Source: a bacterium
Lineage (GTDB): Bacteria > Patescibacteriota > Saccharimonadia > Saccharimonadales > UBA4665
Length of the DNA stretch: 6,880 nt
Assembly: GCA_029549845.1 (NCBI GenBank)
Contig: JAKPIL010000073.1
Coordinates: 1-6,880, forward strand
Direction of reading: 5' to 3'
Positions within the stretch are counted from its first letter, which is position 1, and the number at the start of each line of letters is the position of its first letter. Shown piece by piece: positions 1-3,932 of the stretch. Made by a program: the position numbers and the translations under genes. The notes below the pieces were generated by a model that was not told where the DNA came from, did no database searches, and saw only the letters and a program-made list of their open reading frames with translations.

Positions 1-17
1 CCGAGACAGAGCCTCGG
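1..17. terminator. Possible terminator hairpin cut by the left edge
   Basis: CCGAG (1-5) and CTCGG (13-17) form a 5-bp stem around a 7-base loop, followed by CTTT. The bases after the 3' arm suggest the stem continues to the left of the window, so this may be the tail of a terminator for an upstream gene. The T-run is short. Reading frame 1 is open from base 1 to a TAA at 79-81, which could be the last 26 codons of a gene, but I recognise nothing in it. Confidence 0.3.
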
Positions 18-77
18 CTTTAAAAGTGCGATACAATGTGCGAGAGAGAAAGGATTACTTCTGGACGGAGTGTCCTA

Positions 78-110
78 CTAATGACCTTATTTTAGGTATA
101 CGGTCATTAG
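78..110. repeat. Inverted repeat, 9-bp arms
   Basis: CTAATGACC (78-86) and GGTCATTAG (102-110) are perfect inverted copies separated by 15 AT-rich bases. No T-run follows on either strand, so a terminator is not supported. It could be a protein-binding site or a small RNA hairpin. Otherwise bases 18-152 hold nothing I can recognise. Confidence 0.5.
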
Positions 111-152
111 AATAGCATACTACCGTTTGTTCTAAATTACAAATACAGTACA

Positions 153-244
153 TGGCAAGACACGTGGAATACTTTGTATATTCACCTCCAGCACTAGGAG
201 CGAGCTCCTGTGCGGTTCGGCGAATAGCGAACTCACGATCTAAG
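153..244 (-). pseudogene. Degenerate tRNA-Trp 3' half with a 57-base insertion in the T-loop
   Basis: Two blocks match the intact tRNA-Trp (334-408) in the same order. TGGCA (153-157) and CACGTGGAAT (161-170) match 334-338 and 343-352, the encoded CCA end, acceptor strand and T-stem. CGAAC plus CACGATCTAAG (228-232, 234-244) match 353-368 apart from one extra T at 233. On the minus strand this covers tRNA position 41 to the CCA end. The blocks are split by 57 bases (171-227) inserted in the T-loop between the equivalents of bases 57 and 58. The T-stem can still pair across the insert with one bulge. The 5' half of the tRNA is missing here. The acceptor strand is shortened and changed and no partner strand was found, so this is probably not a working tRNA. 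A tRNA-derived structured RNA remains possible. Confidence 0.6.
179..226. repeat. Long imperfect hairpin filling the T-loop insertion
   Basis: Nested complementary blocks run outside to inside: TATTC (179-183) with GAATA (222-226), ACC (184-186) with GGT (214-216), GCAC (191-194) with GTGC (210-213), and AGGAGC (196-201) with GCTCCT (204-209) around a 2-base centre. The only unpaired parts are a 4-base bulge, a 1-base bulge and a 5-base bulge. Almost the whole 57-base insertion is therefore one hairpin. In DNA it could cruciform; in minus-strand RNA it would extend the T-arm. Confidence 0.6.
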
Positions 245-270
245 CATCTTGCGTTGCAATCTGCTAGATC
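237..270. repeat. Hairpin at the left break point of the split tRNA
   Basis: GATCTA (237-242) pairs with TAGATC (265-270), GCA (244-246) with TGC (262-264), and TTGC (249-252) with GCAA (256-259). The arm begins inside the tRNA remnant and continues into the sequence that replaces the tRNA. A smaller CTTG/CAAG stem (275-278 with 283-286) follows. Nothing else is recognised between 271 and 295. Confidence 0.45.
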
Positions 271-295
271 GAGGCTTGATTACAAGTGCCGTAAC

Positions 296-334
296 AAGAT
301 AAAACGGCCTACCGTTGGCAGACCGTTTTATCTT
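296..334 (-). terminator. Intrinsic terminator of tRNA-Trp
   Basis: AAGATAAAACGG (296-307) and CCGTTTTATCTT (323-334) are perfect 12-bp inverted arms. Read on the minus strand the centre also pairs (CTGCC with GGTAG around AAC), with two G-U wobbles, giving an 18-bp stem with a 3-base loop that ends in a U-rich run. On the plus strand those two wobbles become C-A mismatches, so the structure favours minus-strand RNA. It starts at the last base of the tRNA CCA end, so its release must be coupled to tRNA 3' processing. Confidence 0.8.
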
Positions 335-408
335 GGCAGGGGCACGTGGAATCGAACCACGATCTAAGGTTTTGGAGACCTTTATACTAACCGTTGTACT
401 ATGCCCCT
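334..408 (-). tRNA. trnW: tRNA-Trp (anticodon CCA)
   Basis: The 75-base minus-strand cloverleaf is complete. The acceptor AGGGGCA (408-402) pairs with TGCCCCT (344-338), followed by discriminator G (337) and an encoded CCA (336-334). The D-arm stem is GTAC/GTAT. The anticodon stem AAGGT/ACCTT encloses the loop CTCCAAA, giving anticodon CCA at positions 34-36. The T-stem CGTGG/CCACG encloses the loop TTCGATT. The acceptor and G73 match the usual bacterial tRNA-Trp identity elements. It begins 6 bases after the stop codon of the GIY-YIG gene and ends at its own terminator. No convincing promoter lies directly upstream, so it is probably cut from a longer transcript that starts at the promoter at 763-791. 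Anticodon CCA reads only UGG, in line with UGA acting as stop. Confidence 0.97.
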
Positions 409-409
409 A
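372..409. repeat. 38-bp direct repeat, copy 1 (inside the intact tRNA-Trp)
   Basis: Bases 372-409 are identical to 709-746, an offset of 337. The repeat covers tRNA-Trp positions 1-37 plus one base 5' of the tRNA. It ends just after the anticodon, where identity stops at once (T at 371 against G at 708). Confidence 0.95.
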
Positions 410-414
410 GATTG

Positions 415-663
415 TTAAACTTTATTGATTCTGTTCAGGACTGCCTTTGTGGCCGACCTGCTCCGTTTGAGTGTGGCTTCGCGCTCACGTGCGAGTATCT
501 CGCTGTCATACGCTTCGTAATACCGTAACGTAAACGGCTTGTGTCCTTTCGTCGAAACGACCTTGCCCTCTACATGCTCCCTATATCTTCGACGCAAATC
601 TGTGGTAAAACCGTAGTAGTGCCACTGTTTATCGATAGATTCGAGTAAATACACGTACCACAC
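415..663 (-). CDS. Small standalone GIY-YIG nuclease (UPF0213/YhbQ-like)
   Basis: The 82-residue protein is nearly all one GIY-YIG domain. The N-terminal WYVYLLES (2-9) stands for the GIY strand and HYYGFT (15-20) for the YIG strand. DLRRRYREH (22-30) carries the conserved Arg and His, and the catalytic Glu is probably in the REREATLK stretch (59-66, likely E62). The family comprises metal-dependent DNA nucleases. Small standalone members are widespread and their role is poorly known. Nothing resembling a separate DNA-recognition domain is visible, apart from a basic C-terminal tail. The start is GTG (663-661), which gives the usual M-W/Y-Y-V-Y opening; no clear Shine-Dalgarno precedes it. 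The gene lies between a tRNA-Trp 5' half-copy and the intact tRNA-Trp and probably shares their transcript from the 763-791 promoter. Its position suggests, but does not prove, a homing-type role. Confidence 0.88.
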   Translation of the reverse strand: MWYVYLLESIDKQWHYYGFTTDLRRRYREHVEGKVVSTKGHKPFTLRYYEAYDSEILAREREATLKRSRSATKAVLNRINKV

Positions 664-686
664 AACTGATAATTATGGTGGAATCG

Positions 687-708
687 CCCGTAGCTTGCAA
701 GCTACGGG
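687..708. repeat. Perfect 22-bp palindrome abutting the tRNA half-copy
   Basis: CCCGTAGCTTG (687-697) is followed with no spacer by its exact complement CAAGCTACGGG (698-708). The palindrome stops exactly where the 38-bp tRNA repeat begins (709). On its other side lies GTGGAATCG (678-686), identical to the T-arm piece at 346-354 of the intact tRNA. It therefore replaces the tRNA's anticodon 3' strand, variable region and T-stem 5' strand. No U-run follows on either strand, so it is not a normal terminator. A processing hairpin, recombination site or cruciform are possible roles. Confidence 0.85.
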
Positions 709-745
709 TTGGAGACCTTTATACTAACCGTTGTACTATGCCCCT
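709..745 (-). pseudogene. tRNA-Trp 5' half-copy (positions 1-37)
   Basis: It is identical to positions 1-37 of the intact tRNA-Trp: acceptor 5' strand, D-arm, anticodon 5' strand, anticodon CCA and base 37. Sequence then switches to the palindrome (708-687) and a 9-base T-arm scrap (686-678). The acceptor 3' strand and CCA are absent, so no functional tRNA can form. It lies about 10 bases downstream of the expected start from a strong promoter, the usual tRNA distance, which suggests this is the original tRNA location. Perfect identity implies a recent event or gene conversion with the intact copy. Confidence 0.9.
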
Positions 746-746
746 A
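709..746. repeat. 38-bp direct repeat, copy 2
   Basis: Identical to 372-409. Identity stops at G708 on one side, the palindrome edge, and at C747 on the other. If the two copies are ends of an integrated unit, one repeat plus intervening DNA would be 337 bp. Confidence 0.95.
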
Positions 747-762
747 CGGCGGAACAGGTATG

Positions 763-791
763 ATTATACCGTTGGTGCGGCGGTTTTCCAA
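763..791 (-). promoter_or_regulatory. Strong sigma-70-type promoter for the tRNA-half/GIY-YIG/tRNA-Trp transcript
   Basis: On the minus strand, TTGGAA (791-786) and a perfect TATAAT (768-763) are separated by 17 bases. Transcription should begin near 756, about 10 bases before the tRNA-Trp 5' half-copy. No other good promoter is seen before the intact tRNA. The -10 box lies within a short inverted repeat, GGTAT (757-761) with ATACC (766-770), which may be chance. It diverges from the pgl promoter. Confidence 0.75.
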
Positions 792-820
792 TGGCATACA
801 TGAAATGAGCGAGGTATACT
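792..820 (+). promoter_or_regulatory. Probable promoter of the pgl-gnd-zwf operon
   Basis: A good -10, TATACT (815-820), ends only 6 bases before the pgl ATG at 827. The -35 position 17 bases upstream reads TGGCAT (792-797), a poor match. Transcription would start at or next to the start codon, giving a leaderless or nearly leaderless mRNA. GAGG (811-814) could be a Shine-Dalgarno, but it lies 12 bases from the ATG and would fall outside a transcript starting here. Confidence 0.5.
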
Positions 821-826
821 ACACAT

Positions 827-1507
827 ATGAAATTTGTGACTGAGGGTGTCGAGCAAGCAGTTCAGGCGGTGTACTCGAGTATTTCGAGCAAGCTAAGCGA
901 CGGCAAGACCGTGCTGTGGCTGGTATCGGGAGGTTCAGCCGTGACGTCCCAGGTGCAGATTATGCAGCAGCTGCAGGCGACCATACCCCACACCCTTGCA
1001 AACCTTACCGTGCTGCCCGTAGATGAACGATACGGCGTGAAAAGTCATGAAAGCTCCAACACATTCCAAATGCAAACTGCTGGGTTTTCTCCCGGTGCGG
1101 CGTACTGGCCCGACATATTGGAAGGCAACCTCCCCCTTTCCGAGACGGTATCACACTACAGTATGGTAGCGAGTGATGCCTTGGCTGCGGCAGAGTATGT
1201 AGTGGCCACACTTGGTATGGGTGCAGATGGGCACACGGCGGGGATTTTACCCGGGAGCCCGGCCGTAACAGATACAACTTCCACCGTGGTTGGCTACAGC
1301 TGGTCAGATTATGAACGCATGACGCTAGGCGTACCTGCACTGCTACAGATAGACGCCGCCTATGTACTAGCCTACGGCGAAAGCAAAAAGTCAGCCCTGG
1401 AACGGCTATATAAAAACGACGAGCCCGTAGAACTCCTGCCGGCCAAGATTCTCTATGATTTGCCCGTGGTAACGGTCTATAATGACTATATTGAAAGTGA
1501 GGGATAA
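827..1507 (+). CDS. pgl: 6-phosphogluconolactonase
   Basis: This 226-residue cytosolic enzyme should hydrolyse 6-phosphogluconolactone to 6-phosphogluconate, the second step of the oxidative pentose phosphate pathway. It has the marks of the 6PGL/glucosamine-6-phosphate isomerase fold: a phosphate-binding WLVSGGSA (31-38), the DER motif in LPVDERYG (63-70), SSN (76-78), and the GMGADGHTAGILPGSP block (130-145) with the likely catalytic His136. Length matches the usual 220-260. The family alone could also suggest a glucosamine-6-phosphate deaminase relative, but the gnd and zwf genes immediately downstream settle the choice. It is the first gene of the operon: the stop lies 6 bases before gnd, and its last codons contain the GAGGG that serves as the gnd ribosome binding site. 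Confidence 0.92.
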   Translation: MKFVTEGVEQAVQAVYSSISSKLSDGKTVLWLVSGGSAVTSQVQIMQQLQATIPHTLANLTVLPVDERYGVKSHESSNTFQMQTAGFSPGAAYWPDILEGNLPLSETVSHYSMVASDALAAAEYVVATLGMGADGHTAGILPGSPAVTDTTSTVVGYSWSDYERMTLGVPALLQIDAAYVLAYGESKKSALERLYKNDEPVELLPAKILYDLPVVTVYNDYIESEG

Positions 1508-1513
1508 ACGAGT

Positions 1514-2437
1514 ATGAAAATAGCCGTACACGGTCTTGGCCGCATGGGGATGCAACTGGCACGTAAACTAGCCGAAAGTGGCGAACATGAGGTGTTTGGG
1601 CTCAATCGCAGCCAGGCACCGATGGACGAGGCCGCAACATATGGGGTAAAACCCTCTCCTGTTGCGAAGGACATCCCAGGTGCATTCGGCACACAGCGCG
1701 CCGTGGTCTGGGTGATGCTGCCGGCCGAGATTACCGAGCAGATTATTCTAGACTGGACGACCCTACTGCCCAAGGGCTCAATCATCGTAAACGGCGCAAA
1801 CTTTGACTTCCGCGAAACCAAAAAGCTCAATGAGCTCGTCAAGGCCGCCGGCATGGACATGGTAGATATAGGCGTTAGTGGCGGGGTGTGGGGCTACCAA
1901 AATGGCTTCCCGCTTATGTGCGGCAGCGACACCGTAGAGGCTTATGAGTTCCTGAGGCCAGTTCTAGACACCTTATCTCAGCCAGGTGGCATGCATGCGC
2001 GGTTTGGTACCAGTGGCGCCGGTCACTTTGTAAAGATGGTCCATAACGCCATAGAATACGGCATGATGCAAAGCCTGGGCGAAGGGTTCCGCATGCTGCA
2101 CGATGGCCCCTACGCCGGGCAGATCAACCTGGCGGAGGCAGCCGACCTATGGCAGCACCACAGCGTTATTACAAGCTGGCTGACCGAGCTCAGTCACGAC
2201 GCGCTGGCAGAGAACCCAGAGCTAGAGGGCATTTCTGGCTATGTGGCAGAAAGTGGCGAAGCGCGCTGGACGCTAGAGGCAGCCCGGGACCTAGAGATAG
2301 AACTACCCGCCATTCAGGCTGCATTCGACGTGCGTCTGCGCTCACAAAAGGGCGAAACCAACTTTGCTACCAAAGTTGTTGCCGCACAGCGCAATAAGTT
2401 TGGCGGCCATAATCTGAACGGCGAAGGCAAGGCATGA
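1514..2437 (+). CDS. gnd: 6-phosphogluconate dehydrogenase, decarboxylating (short form)
   Basis: This enzyme oxidises and decarboxylates 6-phosphogluconate to ribulose 5-phosphate and CO2. Its 307 residues mark the short bacterial form (YqeC/GntZ-like), against about 470 in the E. coli type. The N-terminal Rossmann motif is GLGRMG (7-12). DIGVSGGVWG (118-127) is the substrate-binding signature. HFVKMVHNAIEYGMMQ (171-186) carries the likely catalytic Lys174, Asn178 and Glu181. After the second strand it reads LNRS (30-33), with Arg32 where NAD-specific relatives carry an acidic residue, so NADP use is likely. That cofactor call is inference. A Shine-Dalgarno GAGGG (1499-1503) lies 10 bases before the ATG. 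The stop overlaps the zwf start as ATGA (2434-2437), a sign of translational coupling. Confidence 0.95.
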   Translation: MKIAVHGLGRMGMQLARKLAESGEHEVFGLNRSQAPMDEAATYGVKPSPVAKDIPGAFGTQRAVVWVMLPAEITEQIILDWTTLLPKGSIIVNGANFDFRETKKLNELVKAAGMDMVDIGVSGGVWGYQNGFPLMCGSDTVEAYEFLRPVLDTLSQPGGMHARFGTSGAGHFVKMVHNAIEYGMMQSLGEGFRMLHDGPYAGQINLAEAADLWQHHSVITSWLTELSHDALAENPELEGISGYVAESGEARWTLEAARDLEIELPAIQAAFDVRLRSQKGETNFATKVVAAQRNKFGGHNLNGEGKA

Positions 2438-3822
2438 ACGACTACCTCGACCGGCCGATTATACTCGTCATATTTGGGATAACGGGCGATTTGTCACAAC
2501 GGAAACTTTTGCCAGCCCTGTATCACCTGGTCAAACATCACCAGCTGCCCAAAAACCTTGCTATAGTCGGTATAAGCCGAAAGAATGTACCCGTTTCTGA
2601 GGTGTACGACAGTCTTAAGACTAAAATACATGGTGACGATTATGATAAAACCGTGGTCGAAGAACTACACAAAGCGACGCGGATGCTTCAGGTCGACCTA
2701 GACCAGAACGACGACTATGCTCGCTTGCTAGAAAAACTCCGTGATATTTCAGATGAACTTGGGCCGGGCGTGAGCAGGCTGTATTACCTTTCTATCCCCT
2801 CCCAGGCTTTTGTAAGTGTTGTGCACCACCTGGGAGAAACGGGTCATCATGAACCATTTGGCCAAGACGGTGAACGACCTCGCCTGCTCGTAGAGAAGCC
2901 TTTTGGGTACGACGAGGCTTCGGCCGAGACCTTGGTCAAAGCAGTTGACGAGCACTTCGGCGAACAGCAAGTGTTCCGCATAGACCACTATCTTGCAAAG
3001 GAGACTGCGCAAAACATCCTAACATTTCGGTTTCAGAACCCGCTTTTCCAATCCATTTGGAACACGCGCCATATTGAAAGTATCCAGATTGTTGCCTACG
3101 AGACAATAGGTATAGAAAAGCGTTCGGTGTTTTATGAGCAAACGGGGGCGCTTCGAGACATACTACAGAGCCATCTTATGCAGCTCCTGGCGCTTATAAC
3201 CATGGAAAAACCTGCCGCACTGGAAAGCCACGACATACACAAAGCTAAGCTTCGTTTGCTAGAAAGTATTGACCCGATAGATCCTGGAGAGGTTGGAACA
3301 AAAGCAGTTCGCGGACAATATGACAGCTACAAAAACGAGGTGAGCAACCAACGCAGCCATGTTGAAACCTTTGCTCGACTACATTTGAACATAGACAACG
3401 AACAATGGCGCGGCGTAAAAGTTACGATAGAAACTGGCAAGGCGCTCCACGAAAAATGCACTGAAATCATCGTTCGTTTTCGTGCCAATGAAGACGCGCC
3501 GGGCACAAACGCGCTGACATTCCGCGTGCAGCCACAAGAAGGCATTACCCTGTCTTTGCAGGCAAAACGGCCCGGACTCACGAAAGAAACAGAGACCGTG
3601 CGAATGGACTTTGACTATGAACGCGCATTTTACGGGCTCGCCGGAGAAGCCTACGAACGAGTCATAATTGACGCGGTGCGTGGTGACCAGTCGCTGTTTG
3701 CGACCGCCCAAGAAGTTCTGACATCGTGGCGTATAGTCGAGAATGTTATACAAGCATGGGCAGCCGACGGCAAGAATCTTCGCCTGTATCCTGTTGGGTC
3801 TCCTGCGAATGAAATCGTCTAA
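2434..3822 (+). CDS. zwf: Glucose-6-phosphate 1-dehydrogenase
   Basis: This enzyme catalyses the entry step of the oxidative pentose phosphate pathway: glucose 6-phosphate plus NADP to 6-phosphogluconolactone plus NADPH. The N-terminal nucleotide site is FGITGDLSQRKL (14-25). Arg49 follows the second strand, as in NADP-using enzymes. EKPFG (154-158) is present. The active-site motif is RIDHYLAKE (182-190), with Asp184, His185 and Lys189 kept; the usual Gly before Lys is Ala188. The second catalytic His is His247 in QSHLMQLLAL, where Asn is commoner than this Ser. At 462 residues it is slightly short for a family usually near 480-510. GAAGG (2423-2427) lies 6 bases before the ATG. Two TAA codons in tandem (3820-3825) end the gene. 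It is the last gene of the operon. No good terminator follows, only a weak AT-rich stem near 3830-3848. Confidence 0.97.
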   Translation: MNDYLDRPIILVIFGITGDLSQRKLLPALYHLVKHHQLPKNLAIVGISRKNVPVSEVYDSLKTKIHGDDYDKTVVEELHKATRMLQVDLDQNDDYARLLEKLRDISDELGPGVSRLYYLSIPSQAFVSVVHHLGETGHHEPFGQDGERPRLLVEKPFGYDEASAETLVKAVDEHFGEQQVFRIDHYLAKETAQNILTFRFQNPLFQSIWNTRHIESIQIVAYETIGIEKRSVFYEQTGALRDILQSHLMQLLALITMEKPAALESHDIHKAKLRLLESIDPIDPGEVGTKAVRGQYDSYKNEVSNQRSHVETFARLHLNIDNEQWRGVKVTIETGKALHEKCTEIIVRFRANEDAPGTNALTFRVQPQEGITLSLQAKRPGLTKETETVRMDFDYERAFYGLAGEAYERVIIDAVRGDQSLFATAQEVLTSWRIVENVIQAWAADGKNLRLYPVGSPANEIV

Positions 3823-3850
3823 TAAACTGTAAAAATTCTTGCATTTTTGC

Positions 3851-3879
3851 TTGTGCTTACGCTTGAATGAGCTTATACT
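3851..3879 (+). promoter_or_regulatory. Promoter of the alpha-glucan gene cluster
   Basis: TTGTGC (3851-3856) and TATACT (3874-3879) are 17 bases apart. Transcription should start near 3886, leaving a leader of about 47 bases before the ATG at 3933. A 10-bp palindrome, ACAATATTGT (3896-3905), lies just inside the transcribed region and could be an operator. That role is speculative. Confidence 0.6.
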
Positions 3880-3932
3880 TTAAGTTGAGAAAACAACAAT
3901 ATTGTAAAAAGAGTGAAACAGAGAGACGGACA

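Larger units (their letters stand above)
245..708 (-). mobile_element. Putative compact insert in tRNA-Trp carrying a GIY-YIG gene and a replacement tRNA-Trp
   Basis: Seen: the segment is flanked on the right by tRNA-Trp positions 1-37 (745 down to 709) and on the left by positions 41 to CCA (244 down to 153). It contains a GIY-YIG nuclease gene, a complete tRNA-Trp and its terminator. Each border carries a hairpin with a TTGC/GCAA core (243-265 and 687-708). Known: integrative elements often target tRNA genes and restore the damaged gene from their own sequence, and many GIY-YIG proteins are homing endonucleases. Inferred: the segment entered an ancestral tRNA-Trp at the anticodon loop and supplied a working copy. 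The main alternative is duplication and decay of tandem tRNA-Trp genes, with the nuclease gene there by chance. No recombinase is encoded. Confidence 0.35.

Noticed and set aside
153..290. A tmRNA or functional second tRNA on the minus strand
   Set aside because: No matching 5' acceptor strand was found, the T-loop is interrupted, and there is no tmRNA tag frame. A degenerate tRNA piece fits better.
286..298. Resemblance of GCCGTAACAAG to the 3' end of 16S rRNA
   Set aside because: The match is too short and the neighbouring conserved 16S bases, including the anti-Shine-Dalgarno, are absent.
152..367. Open frame of 71 codons on the plus strand
   Set aside because: It runs across the tRNA terminator and into the tRNA-Trp gene, has no ribosome binding site and resembles no protein family. 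The region is better explained by RNA structures and tRNA remnants.
372..746. Group I intron with a homing nuclease in the tRNA anticodon loop
   Set aside because: An intron would not duplicate the tRNA 5' half, the intact tRNA-Trp needs no splicing, and the space outside the nuclease gene is too short for an intron core.
1005..1562. Long minus-strand open frame across pgl and the start of gnd
   Set aside because: It is antisense to two clear enzyme genes and its translation shows no family features. Other antisense frames under gnd, zwf, the GT and GH57 were rejected for the same reason.
3826..3850. Terminator after zwf
   Set aside because: The only stem is A/T-only (AAAAAT with ATTTTT) and lacks a GC-rich core, so I do not call it.
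3867..3932. 22-residue N-terminal extension of the glycosyltransferase
   Set aside because: The -10 box at 3874-3879 would lie inside the coding region, and the family's conserved start is the ATG at 3933.
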